33,564 nt of DNA, taken from positions 1 through 33,564 of the forward strand of contig URKY01000026.1 in assembly GCA_900548465.1 (NCBI GenBank), given 5' to 3'. This stretch comes from an uncultured Eubacterium sp. (GTDB lineage Bacteria; Bacillota; Clostridia; Lachnospirales; Lachnospiraceae). Positions 1 to 8,498 of this stretch are shown piece after piece (the first letter of the stretch is position 1; every line of letters starts with the position of its first letter). The position numbers and the translations under genes are program-made. Below the pieces are notes generated by a model, which was not told the DNA's origin, did not search any database, and was given only the letters and a program-made list of their open reading frames with translations.

Positions 1-838
1 TTTGACTATTTGCCACCGTAATATTCCAATCATATACAATCCTAATATTATGTATATTAGCCTTAACGCAAAAATCAATAAAGCCATTTAAATCATCCAT
101 ACTAGTATTTCCATGTGTCAAAATGTATTTTAATATAACATTCCCATTATTTTTTGCATAGCAACAAAGATTTTCACACACAGTCTCAAACAAATCTGCA
201 CCTTTAATTTTCCTGTAGGTTTCTTTTGTTCCGCTGTCTATACTTACAAGCATACTATTCTGAGGTTTACATATCAACTGATGCATGGATTCAAAATATT
301 TTGTTGCATTAGTAAAAAAAGATACCTTGTTTCCTTCAAAAAATTGTATCAATTCTTGCGCTTTGGGATGGATGCCAAGCTCACCGCAAGCATAAATAAA
401 CTGTGTTTGTTTAGATATAAATTTGCTTTGTAATACCTTGGAAATGAGCTTATAAATATCGTAATTAGTTTTGTAATTATAGTCTTTAGAATTTTGAAAA
501 CAGTATGAACATTTCAAGTTACAAGGATAATCAGTCGAAAAATTTACCAACTTAAAAGTAGCGCTTTTTTCCCAATAATCTTTGCGTAAATATTTACACC
601 CTTTACAAATTATCGGTTTATTCGAATTAATATCTCTCACAATTTGCTCCTTATACTGACGAAATTCTGATAACAAATCATCCAAATTGTCAAGATTTAT
701 ATCATCAATTGCAATTCCCGGAAGCAAAGAATTAGATCTTCTTATTTCATCTCCACAACATACACGAATACGATCTGTAAAAAACACAACATTATATTCC
801 AAATGTTCACAGCTCAGATAATATTGGCTAGTATTCAT
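1..838 (-). CDS. Radical SAM enzyme, 3' end beyond the window
   Basis: Reading leftward from an ATG at 838 gives 279 codons with no stop before base 1, so the C-terminus is missing. A classic CX3CX2C cluster motif (PCNLKCSYC) lies at residues 106-113, which supports a [4Fe-4S]/SAM radical enzyme. Before the core there are more cysteines: CC at 27-28 and a CKGC pair at 78-81. These could ligate an extra cluster placed N-terminally rather than in the usual C-terminal SPASM position; that is inference. A GGGGGA Shine-Dalgarno sits about 8 nt before the ATG. It is the third gene of a PHP, BtrH-like, radical SAM set, 20 nt after its neighbour's stop, so it is probably cotranscribed. The substrate cannot be read from the sequence; a dehydrogenase or epimerase acting on a sugar or cyclitol is one possibility. 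Confidence 0.85.
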   Translation of the reverse strand, partial: MNTSQYYLSCEHLEYNVVFFTDRIRVCCGDEIRRSNSLLPGIAIDDINLDNLDDLLSEFRQYKEQIVRDINSNKPIICKGCKYLRKDYWEKSATFKLVNFSTDYPCNLKCSYCFQNSKDYNYKTNYDIYKLISKVLQSKFISKQTQFIYACGELGIHPKAQELIQFFEGNKVSFFTNATKYFESMHQLICKPQNSMLVSIDSGTKETYRKIKGADLFETVCENLCCYAKNNGNVILKYILTHGNTSMDDLNGFIDFCVKANIHNIRIVYDWNITVANSQ

Positions 839-858
839 TATCAATTCCCCCTTTGTTA

Positions 859-1818
859 TTATATTTTAAGCCCCAAAGACTCACAGTTGTTAAGTGTTAT
901 CTGTATCTTTCTTAAAATCGGCTTCAAATCATATTGCCTCTTAAAGATCTTTAATCGCATAAAATTAATTAATCCTCTAAGTTCTTTTAATATTAGCTTG
1001 CTTTCTAAGTATAAATTTTCGTCATCTTTTTGCAGTAAAGCAGTTATCATAATAAAATATGGTATTATCTTAGACAATATCGTATAATAATATCCACAGA
1101 AATAATACTCTATTTTTTCATTTTTATTTTGTATTTCAATCATTTCCATCATTAATTCTTGCATAGAATACATTAAACTAAATAGCATATTCAAATTAAA
1201 AAAACATGTAGATGAATAATTGTTTAATTTATAGCCTTTATAGTCAATTGTATATAATAGTTTATTTTTATAAAGACTTTTAACAATACAGCTATTTAGC
1301 TCTTCATACTTTAAAATGATTGGTCGCGGATTTTCGGAATCAATCAGTCTAACAGACTTTTCTTTCAAATCAATTTTATCCATAAGCAAAAAATGCTTAT
1401 TATGTTTTTTTTGAAAAGTTTCATTATTACTAGGAAGATAATATTCGTCAATATTACATATACAAGCTATTCCACTATTATAATTATTTATCAAATCATT
1501 TATTAAGTACTCAACGTTTTCTATAGTTTTCACTTGAGTAGATATATTAAAATTCCAAAGCAAAAATTTAAAAAAAGAACTATCTATGCTCATATCTTTC
1601 CCACAGCTATTTTTTATTTTAATTGGTTGATAGCCCCAAGGATTTTGTTTATACTTCTCATATACCTCGTCTGGATTCAATTTTTCATATCTTAAAGCAC
1701 CAGATGATAAATAACATAATAATTCTTTTTCAGCTATTGTTCCCCCGATAGATTGTAGAATACTATAGAAATAACTTCCCAAACAATTAATGAACAAAAC
1801 TTTTGGGCATTCAAACAT
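859..1818 (-). CDS. BtrH-like / papain-fold (C39-type) protein, possible acyltransferase
   Basis: A 319-residue protein whose N-terminal half resembles the BtrH N-terminal/C39-peptidase fold. It has an NCLGSYF motif with candidate nucleophile Cys12, a KHFLLMD segment with His142, and a VRLID segment with Asp160. These occur in the order and spacing expected of a Cys-His-Asp triad. In butirosin biosynthesis BtrH moves an acyl group from a carrier protein onto an aminoglycoside; I infer a similar ACP-dependent acyl transfer here because two carrier proteins are encoded nearby. The C-terminal half is helical and unassigned. The start at 1818 is supported by AAGGAG 6-7 nt upstream, and the gene overlaps the end of the PHP gene by 8 nt, suggesting translational coupling. 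A peptidase or amidase role is the main alternative. Confidence 0.55.
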   Translation of the reverse strand: MFECPKVLFINCLGSYFYSILQSIGGTIAEKELLCYLSSGALRYEKLNPDEVYEKYKQNPWGYQPIKIKNSCGKDMSIDSSFFKFLLWNFNISTQVKTIENVEYLINDLINNYNSGIACICNIDEYYLPSNNETFQKKHNKHFLLMDKIDLKEKSVRLIDSENPRPIILKYEELNSCIVKSLYKNKLLYTIDYKGYKLNNYSSTCFFNLNMLFSLMYSMQELMMEMIEIQNKNEKIEYYFCGYYYTILSKIIPYFIMITALLQKDDENLYLESKLILKELRGLINFMRLKIFKRQYDLKPILRKIQITLNNCESLGLKI

Positions 1819-2653
1819 CGTATTTCTCCTTTCGTAAAAATTTTATTTGTTTCAGAATATCATGAGAAATTTCTATGGTTTCATCCATATTGTATTTGTT
1901 TCCATGATAATCACTACCTCCACTTTTTATCAACGAATATTTTTGTAACATTTTATCAAGTTGTTTACGCTCAACACTAGAATGCGCTGGATGTTCTACC
2001 TCAATCCCATCTAACCCCCATTGTTTTAAATTGCATATAATAGTTTCTAACATTTCATTTGAATACCCTAATAAAATAGGATGTGCTAAAAAAGCAAGCC
2101 CACCACATTTATGAATTAATGATATACACTCTTTCGGACTTGGAAGCGCCTTCTTCCAATCATTTAAAATATCCTGAAGGGCTATATCAATATCACTTCC
2201 TTTACTTATCATGTTTTCTGAAATAAGATACATCTTCAAATTGGAGATAGTAATAGCTCCAACGACTTCCCTCAGCTTATAAGGTGAGATGTTAATACCA
2301 AACTGCCGTATTCTATAAAACGCTTTTGCGATTAAACGACAACGTACTTTTTCTAGTCTATTTAATTCTTTCTTTAGATCAATATTTTCGATATCAACAT
2401 AAAGTGCTAAAATATGCATCGTGGGTACAAATTGGACAGAAAACTCAACACCAGCTATTACTTCAATATTGTGATTGCTAGCTGTAGCAATTGCAGAATT
2501 TATCCCTGCAGTGGTGTCATGATCAGTAATTGCTATTGCAGATCTCCCTTTTATAATAGCTTGCTCTACTAATTCACTTGGGAGAAGCCTCCCATCTGAT
2601 GCAGTGGTATGCAAGTGTAAATCCACGTAATTATTATATCTTGTATGTGTCAT
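1811..2653 (-). CDS. PHP-domain metal-dependent phosphoesterase (YciV/TrpH-like)
   Basis: A 280-residue single-domain PHP protein. The metal-binding motifs are clear and in order: DLHLHTTASDG at 11-21, ITDHDT at 42-47, AGVEFS near 68-72, FLAHP near 190 and GGSDYHG near 246. The length matches the YciV/TrpH family, whose members cleave 3'-phosphonucleotides or short RNA ends and related phosphoesters; the substrate here is unknown. The start is supported by TAGGAG upstream of the ATG. It is the first gene of a three-gene unit behind its own predicted promoter (2735-2763). A second, larger PHP gene lies at 19971-21068, so the two may remove phosphate at different steps of one pathway. Confidence 0.85.
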   Translation of the reverse strand: MTHTRYNNYVDLHLHTTASDGRLLPSELVEQAIIKGRSAIAITDHDTTAGINSAIATASNHNIEVIAGVEFSVQFVPTMHILALYVDIENIDLKKELNRLEKVRCRLIAKAFYRIRQFGINISPYKLREVVGAITISNLKMYLISENMISKGSDIDIALQDILNDWKKALPSPKECISLIHKCGGLAFLAHPILLGYSNEMLETIICNLKQWGLDGIEVEHPAHSSVERKQLDKMLQKYSLIKSGGSDYHGNKYNMDETIEISHDILKQIKFLRKEKYDV

Positions 2654-2734
2654 ACCTAACTCTCCTAATTGAATAATAATGAGATAGTCAATAGTAACTT
2701 TAAATTCATAGATATAAAATATTGTTATATGTAC

Positions 2735-2763
2735 AGTATCACAAACCGCAAACCGTTATTCAA
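2735..2763 (-). promoter_or_regulatory. Predicted sigma-A promoter for the PHP/BtrH-like/radical SAM unit
   Basis: On the minus strand the sequence reads TTGAAT, a 17-nt spacer, then GATACT. A TG sits one base before the -10 (extended -10). Transcription would start near 2728, leaving a leader of about 75 nt before the ATG at 2653. Confidence 0.5.
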
Positions 2764-2824
2764 ATCTTTACACGATTTACAATAACCTGATTGTCAATAT
2801 TACATTCGGTTATCCTATTTTTGC

Positions 2825-2845
2825 CTATATAACGTTTCTATATAG
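2825..2845. repeat. Perfect 7-bp inverted repeat (CTATATA-N7-TATATAG)
   Basis: CTATATA at 2825-2831 and its exact reverse complement at 2839-2845 flank a 7-nt loop. It lies about 60 bp upstream of the predicted promoter of the PHP gene, so it could be an operator. In such AT-rich DNA it may also be chance. The rest of 2654-3023 shows no gene. Confidence 0.25.
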
Positions 2846-3031
2846 AAGTTTCACCCCACCGTATTTTAACATATTTGTCATTTACAGTATCTAGTAGCTA
2901 ATAGCATTAAATGCTAATGATTGTCTTTACTATACAAGTTACTCTAAGCCTTTGAATGTAAGGCTGTATTACTGAATTCGTATTTATATAGATACTTATC
3001 ATTACGGATCTATAATGAGTAATCACAAATC

Positions 3032-4398
3032 GATAGTGTCAATAGTTTTTCGCAAAATCAGAACCTAGCCGTTTGGCAGCCGATAGTCAGCCGGCTATGA
3101 TATCAGACAGCAGATCCTCTTCTAATTTGAAAAGATGATCCATATTCATATAGCGTCTGGCTTCCCAACTGGTTCCTGCTACATGACGCAGTCTGGGATA
3201 TACGAGCATCAAGGCACTCTGCCCGTCGGGAAAAGCGCCGATTGCTTTTGTACGGCGTTTAATCTCACGGTTGAGGCGCTTAATCGCATTATTGGTCCGA
3301 ATCCGGGTCCAATGCTGCGTAGGAAAATCCATATAGGGTTAAGGTTTCTTCGATTCCATCCTCCACCTTCCTGGTAGCTTTGGCAAGCTTCCTGGCTCGG
3401 AGCTTCTCCGCTGCCTGGATTGCTTTTTCACGGGCAGCTTTCTTGCTTTCTTGCGCATGGATCGCCTTGAGCATAAGAGCTACCGTTTTCATCTTGTTCC
3501 GGGGTGTAACAGAAAATATATTTCTGTAAAAATGAACAGTACAGCGCTGATATCTGGCCTCCGGAAAGACTTCCGGAATGGTCTCCAGCATACCGAGATT
3601 TTTATCACCGATGGTCAGACGTACGCCAGTAAGCCCTCGTTCTTTCAGCCATACAAAGAAAGAACGCCAGCTCTCACGATCCTCTTTCATGCCTTCCGCA
3701 GCGCCAAGGATCTCCCGACAGCCATCTTGGCTGACGCCAATGGCAACGGGAACAGAAACGTTCTGGATCTCGCCCCCCCCCAGCTGCGTTTCAGGTAAAC
3801 ACCATCTACGTAAACATACGGATAATTCCCGGAAAGCGGATGGGTACGCCAGATCTCGATATGCTCATAAGCCTTTTTATTCAGGTTGCTGATGGTTCCG
3901 GGGGATACTTTCGTTCCCCATAAAGCCTCGGTGATATCCTCCACACGCCGGACAGATACACCGGCCAGATACATCTCGATAAGAGCCTCTTCCACGGAAG
4001 ATTCCCTGCGGCGATATCTTTCGATGATGGCTGTCTCGAAAGGGACCCCTTTCAGTTTAGGAGCCTTCCGTTCGACTTCCCCTGCGGTAGTATGGAGATT
4101 TCGCTTGTAATGGCCGGAGCGGTATCCCTGGCGGTCAGAGGAGCGCTCATATTTTCAGCGTTGACTAATTCATCGGCTTCCTTATCGAGCAGGGCATTTA
4201 AGGTTTCTTCCACACTGCTGCGGACAAGATCCTTTAAATCGTGCTTTATTAAATCTTCATTTAGCTGTATAATCTTATCAGACATGGTTCTATAGCCTCC
4301 TTTGATGGGTTTTGTTGTGGTGACTTAATTCTACCAAACGACTATAGACCATGTCTATTTTTATGAAATTGATTTTGCGAAATTAATTATACGTCATC
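3032..4398 (-). mobile_element. Decayed IS256-family insertion sequence with diverged target duplication
   Basis: The two ends form an imperfect inverted repeat of about 29 bp, including an exact 13-bp block (TTTCGCAAAATCA at 3048-3060, reverse complement at 4370-4382). Immediately outside lie CACAAATC (3024-3031) and CAGAAATC (4399-4406), an 8-bp direct repeat with one mismatch, which is the usual duplication size for IS256 transposition. The body is richer in GC than its surroundings and contains only a broken transposase gene, so the copy cannot move on its own. It sits between the carbamoyltransferase gene and the PHP gene. Confidence 0.85.
3087..4285 (-). pseudogene. IS256-family transposase, at least three frameshifts
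   Basis: Read from 4285 leftward, the pieces form one mutator-type (IS256) DDE transposase. The N-terminus begins MSDKIIQLNEDL. The frame is lost near 4147-4160, where YERSSDRQGYRSGHYKRN continues in another frame. It is lost again at a run of nine C (nine G on the coding strand, 3773-3781), after YVYVDGVYLKRSWGG. A third shift near 3333 leads into MDFPTQHWTRIRTNNAI. The catalytic Asp of YVDGVY, the Asp of IGDKNLGM and the Glu of LNREIKRR are all still visible in separate frames. The total length (about 400 codons) is normal for the family. Three independent lesions and a mutated target duplication indicate an old, inactive insertion. Confidence 0.88.
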
Positions 4399-4406
4399 CA
4401 GAAATC

Positions 4407-4649
4407 TGAGTATAATACAAGAGATTCAGACATATAGTTATTTACAACTGGCTTAGCCTTAAAAATCCCTACTAATTTGCTCAGTTACACTTTAATTCTG
4501 GAGAATTGAATGAATTATATCCTTTCTTTTTATCTGTATTATTAGATATATTCAGCTAAGAAATGTCTTTTATTTCCTAAAGCCAAATCCTTTGAAGCTA
4601 TAAATTTAATAATATTACACAGCATTATCAATCTCTTAGTATAGCAATC
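4407..4649. other. AT-rich intergenic region, nothing recognised
   Basis: About 240 bp between the IS256 copy and the end of the carbamoyltransferase gene. No ORF with a ribosome binding site, RNA gene or convincing hairpin terminator was found. Confidence 0.6.
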
Positions 4650-6575
4650 TTATACTTCAAAAAATTTTAAATCACCACTAACTCTTTTCAGCTTTCTAAC
4701 AATATTGCGCACTGTCATTGCCTCTGTATAATTTTTTATATCGTAGACCGATAATGATGGACTATACATATAAATAAGCAATTCTGTTTTTGAAAGACCG
4801 TGTGGATTAATTTGTTTGATAATTTTCTTATATTCTTTTACATGGGATATGAATAAATTATTAAATCTTATCAGGGGACTCTTTTCCCCATAATCTTTAT
4901 GATTACATAATTCAATTCTATACCCATATGCATAAACTATTTTTATTTTTTTTCGTAATGCAAAATTTAAAGCTTGCGCAATGGTATTAACGATAGGTTC
5001 TCCTTTATCATTTAAAGAAGTATTACTAATTATCGGAATTCCAGTTAACTCATAAAAATCAGAAACTACTTTCCAAAGCTTATTATCTAAATTGTAATCA
5101 ATGGTCTGTACTCGCGCCGTGCCATCAAGATGGAGTATTCCCAAAACATGATCAGATAAAGTACTATCCACACAAAAATTATTCAACATATACGGCGAAG
5201 AAAAACCATTTTCAAACCATTCTTTTACATACTTTTCTAAAATAATCGGAGCTACTGGTCGCCACCATTCTCTTTGCTTATATAAATTAAGTAAATTTTT
5301 ATGTTCCATATTCATTGGGTTTGCTAATATACTTCTATGGCCCAAGGCCCTAGGTCCAATTTCCGCATTCCCATCTATCCATACAACAGGTGATTTTTGG
5401 ATATCATTGGATGCTTGGGATATGCCCCTAGTTACATCTGCTATAAAGTATCTAAAGTCATCAATTGTGCCAAAAAGATTTTCTTTATCGTTATAACCAT
5501 AGTAAGCACTACTTAACTTAAAATTAAACTGTTTACAATTTTTAAAGAAGTAATACAACCCCATTCCCAAGCTAAGTCCACTATCATTTATACATGGCAC
5601 ACATAACTGTCCTTTGAAATGATATTTTTCCATTATTTTAGAATTTGTTGGACAATTTAGAGCGTAACCACCCGATAACGCAACCATAATATCAGAAGAA
5701 ATAAGCGAATAATCTAATAATATTTTGTCAATTTGCGTAAATACATTTTTTATCGATAACTCTTGAATTACCTTAACAATCATACTAATTTTAGTTTCTA
5801 CTTCTGAAAACCTCGTATCATTTTCTTTAACAAATAGTACTCCTTCATCCGAATCGCTATATCCCATGATTCGATCAATTATTTTGTTTATTTCATCAAT
5901 AAATATCGTCCTATCTGATGCTTTATAATAATTTGAAAGTGGCTTAAATGTTTCCAAGCTTTTTGCCTTTGTAGCATACGCTAATGCCATTAAGGTTCCT
6001 TCTGGCATATCAAAATAATCACTCAAATATAACCAATAACCGCCGGGAGATGAAATAGGAAAGTATTTTATCTCTCCCTTGTATGATAACGCACCACAAA
6101 AATAATATTTTCCATCAATTTTTTTATCAATAAGAGCATCAGGTCCTCCATCAAATGAAAGCGAAAGAATTATGTTGTTATAAAACTTTTCGGTATCCAT
6201 ACACAAACTTGAAAATAAGTGACAGATTGAATGATATGAAATATCTTTAATATCATTTATACTTGTATACGATATATCTGTATCTGCTGTCAGTCCCGGT
6301 AAACCATATATTCCAACAAAATCATTTATAGATAAAGAATATGGTTCTAATAATGTATTAATAAATATCTCTGCATCTTCTTTACTATAAAAAGCTATAT
6401 TATGATGTTTAAAACCACTATATCTTTCAAATTCATGATGACAGATCAATGTAATATCCATATCATTCTTGTAAAAAACCGAAAGACAATGGTCATGTCT
6501 TCTAGACTTTCCTAAAACATTTAATACCGGATCTATTTCTGAGTAAACAAATAAGTAATAACCATTTAGAATCAT
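4650..6575 (-). CDS. NodU/CmcH/NovN-family O-carbamoyltransferase
   Basis: A 641-residue enzyme of the carbamoyltransferase family, which activates carbamoyl phosphate with ATP and moves the carbamoyl group to a sugar or other hydroxyl. Family motifs appear in order: HHEFERYSGF near the N-terminus, LSLSFDGGPDALI, GGYALNCPTNSKI, then the C-terminal-domain signature EIGPRALGHRSILANP, PVAPIIL and GIPIISNTSLN. The frame is open further upstream to 6659, but that would overlap the HD-domain gene by 50 nt. The ATG at 6575 has AAGGA 9 nt before it, so I chose it. It is the last gene of the ACP, PP-loop, HD, carbamoyltransferase unit. By family and context it tailors the product of this cluster. Confidence 0.92.
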   Translation of the reverse strand: MILNGYYLFVYSEIDPVLNVLGKSRRHDHCLSVFYKNDMDITLICHHEFERYSGFKHHNIAFYSKEDAEIFINTLLEPYSLSINDFVGIYGLPGLTADTDISYTSINDIKDISYHSICHLFSSLCMDTEKFYNNIILSLSFDGGPDALIDKKIDGKYYFCGALSYKGEIKYFPISSPGGYWLYLSDYFDMPEGTLMALAYATKAKSLETFKPLSNYYKASDRTIFIDEINKIIDRIMGYSDSDEGVLFVKENDTRFSEVETKISMIVKVIQELSIKNVFTQIDKILLDYSLISSDIMVALSGGYALNCPTNSKIMEKYHFKGQLCVPCINDSGLSLGMGLYYFFKNCKQFNFKLSSAYYGYNDKENLFGTIDDFRYFIADVTRGISQASNDIQKSPVVWIDGNAEIGPRALGHRSILANPMNMEHKNLLNLYKQREWWRPVAPIILEKYVKEWFENGFSSPYMLNNFCVDSTLSDHVLGILHLDGTARVQTIDYNLDNKLWKVVSDFYELTGIPIISNTSLNDKGEPIVNTIAQALNFALRKKIKIVYAYGYRIELCNHKDYGEKSPLIRFNNLFISHVKEYKKIIKQINPHGLSKTELLIYMYSPSLSVYDIKNYTEAMTVRNIVRKLKRVSGDLKFFEV

Positions 6576-6609
6576 AATGCATTTTCCTTTTTTATTATAT
6601 AAACACTTA

Positions 6610-7734
6610 TTATATTTTTTCGCGAAATATCGTAAGTAACTGATATGCGAAAGAAACATATTTTCTTGAGTCTTCCAGAGCTAAATAATCTAAATTGATA
6701 TGACCAAATCTACAACGATCAAGGGTATCTGCATCTTTTAAAATATGTAATACTTTCATTGCTTCAATACGCTCTGAATCACCCAAACTATATTTTTTTA
6801 TATTCTCTACTGCTTTCTGATCATCAAATGGATGATTTTCAATAACAAATCTCATAATTTCTTGCAGTTTAAATGGAAATTTTTGAAGAACAATGCCAAA
6901 TTTTCGTATTTCTTCATAGCTCCTATATCCATGAAAATCATCAATTTGATCATTATTACGTCCAATATCATGATATAAGGCACTGCATTGAAGAATACTC
7001 TTCAATTGAATATCTAGCTTCTGATCTTCGGCCAATTTATCAGCCAATACAAATACTCGTAATGCATGCATCACACCGTGCACAGAATTAGCGTCGAAAA
7101 ACAATCTCGATGGTAACATCCGTATATAGGGAAAATATTTCATATATACCATCTGTTTTGTTGCTTCTGACATCCTCTGAGAAACATTAAAATCTTTAAC
7201 ATATAGATTATTTTTATTATTATAAAAATGCTGAATAGTACTTTCTTCCCATATTTGCATTTCCAACCATGTACCTTCGTTATGATCATATGGAAATTTG
7301 TTGATTGCCCATTCTGCTTCTTCCCATGTTAATAGTTTGCGTCTAGTTGGATGATTGTCTTTTCTCGTTAGAGCTCTAGGAGATTGTCCATATGTAAAGC
7401 TTACACAATTTTTAGGGAAAGCACTCATCGGTATACGAATACATTGAGGCTCCTGAAAACGCACATGTAATTGATTATCCGCTGGAAGTTCATCATATAC
7501 AGCAGCATAGTAAGGGATTTTAATTTGGGGTTGCCCCCCCTTTTTTACAAATTGCCTATATAACCAATTTTCGATAATTACACGGTTATCATATATCTCT
7601 TGTATATTTGTTATTCCTGCCCGTTTCCCAATTTCATCCACTTCCTTTTTGGTGTACTTTCTTATTGTAACTAATGGTCCTTCTTTTTTTTCGAAAAAAC
7701 GATAGCCAAAAAGATTCTCTAGTTTATATGTCAT
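6610..7734 (-). CDS. HD-domain hydrolase/phosphohydrolase-like protein
   Basis: A 374-residue protein with an HD metal-binding domain in its C-terminal two thirds: His in HGVMHAL, the paired ALYHDIGRN, a further ENHPFDD and the Asp of LKDADTLDR. The N-terminal part (about 160 residues) is not recognised. The frame extends to a TTG at 7752, but AAAGGAT stands about 8 nt before the ATG at 7734, which I take as the start. HD proteins hydrolyse phosphate esters, including nucleotides, and some diiron variants are oxygenases; which applies here is unknown. It lies between the PP-loop ligase and the carbamoyltransferase and is probably cotranscribed with them. Confidence 0.75.
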   Translation of the reverse strand: MTYKLENLFGYRFFEKKEGPLVTIRKYTKKEVDEIGKRAGITNIQEIYDNRVIIENWLYRQFVKKGGQPQIKIPYYAAVYDELPADNQLHVRFQEPQCIRIPMSAFPKNCVSFTYGQSPRALTRKDNHPTRRKLLTWEEAEWAINKFPYDHNEGTWLEMQIWEESTIQHFYNNKNNLYVKDFNVSQRMSEATKQMVYMKYFPYIRMLPSRLFFDANSVHGVMHALRVFVLADKLAEDQKLDIQLKSILQCSALYHDIGRNNDQIDDFHGYRSYEEIRKFGIVLQKFPFKLQEIMRFVIENHPFDDQKAVENIKKYSLGDSERIEAMKVLHILKDADTLDRCRFGHINLDYLALEDSRKYVSFAYQLLTIFREKI

Positions 7735-7755
7735 AATAGGATATCCTTTCAAAAC

Positions 7756-8481
7756 TTAAATCAGCTTAAGTGTGTTATCTGATAAACTATGTATACTTAA
7801 ATTTATACTCGTATTTTCAGTTGTATTAATGCTATACTTTAAAGGATTTTTAAATATTTTTCCATCAACAACTGTTGTATGAAATTCGCCATTTTCTCCA
7901 AATGGATCAATATCCAATTTCATAAATTCTTGATATACTTCCTGATTAAATGCAACTCCTAACCATTTCGAATCTAATTTCTCAATGTTAATTCTTGAAA
8001 TTATACTTATAATTTCATGTTTATTAATATTCCGCATTAAATCAGCGTAATTCCTTTCCCAAAGAGGATACCTGGGAATTAATCCTGCTTTTTTACATAA
8101 AATTGACTGCAGCTTCACAGAATCCATCAAATAAATATCACCAAAAACAATACTTTTAATTCCTTGTGATGCAAAATCTTCATATATTTTAAGTAGCTCT
8201 AACCGATGTTCTTTCGGGGAAAAAGATGTGATTGTAAGCGGTAAGTCTAAGTTTAAAGCTTGCTGCTTAACTATAGAAATTGACTGTTCATGAAAAGTGG
8301 ACGTACTTGTAAGTTTATTACTCCAATGAATTAATCCTTTAGCATTCCCTTTTTCACTAGCCAATGATAACGCTAAGACACTATCCTTCCCCCCACTAAA
8401 AGAACAAATAAATGGTTCCCCAAGAGGCATATCTAAAAAGCTATGACTCGGATCAACTATCAAACTATTCTCTCTTTTCAT
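7756..8481 (-). CDS. Dph6-like ATP pyrophosphatase (PP-loop, possible amide ligase)
   Basis: About 241 residues with a PP-loop near the N-terminus (SFSGGKDS), the region SIVFGDIYLMDS and the C-terminal motif GENGEFHTTVVDG. Together these mark the diphthine-ammonia-ligase-like (MJ0570/Dph6) branch of ATP pyrophosphatases. Enzymes of this fold adenylate a carboxylate and release pyrophosphate, usually to form an amide. A TTG at 8496 would extend the frame, but the ATG at 8481 follows TTGAGG at a suitable distance and is preferred. It directly follows the ACP gene and precedes the HD gene. I infer that it amidates or ligates a carboxylate in the pathway; diphthamide synthesis is excluded because bacteria lack it. 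Confidence 0.8.
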   Translation of the reverse strand: MKRENSLIVDPSHSFLDMPLGEPFICSFSGGKDSVLALSLASEKGNAKGLIHWSNKLTSTSTFHEQSISIVKQQALNLDLPLTITSFSPKEHRLELLKIYEDFASQGIKSIVFGDIYLMDSVKLQSILCKKAGLIPRYPLWERNYADLMRNINKHEIISIISRINIEKLDSKWLGVAFNQEVYQEFMKLDIDPFGENGEFHTTVVDGKIFKNPLKYSINTTENTSINLSIHSLSDNTLKLI

Positions 8482-8498
8482 ATTTAAATACCTCAACT

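Noticed and set aside
803..1087. 94-codon plus-strand frame overlapping the BtrH-like and radical SAM genes
   Set aside because: Overlaps two well-supported minus-strand genes, has biased hydrophobic composition from AT-rich DNA and no ribosome binding site.
3773..3781. Programmed frameshift at the G9 tract of the IS256 transposase
   Set aside because: Two further frameshifts in the same gene make a working product unlikely, and IS256 transposases are normally made from one frame.
4052..4295. Plus-strand frame opposite the IS256 transposase start
   Set aside because: It is the mirror of a clear transposase coding region and has no ribosome binding site or family motif.
4576..6659. Long-form start of the carbamoyltransferase at 6659
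   Set aside because: It would overlap the HD gene by 50 nt; the ATG at 6575 has its own ribosome binding site and begins at the usual place for the family.
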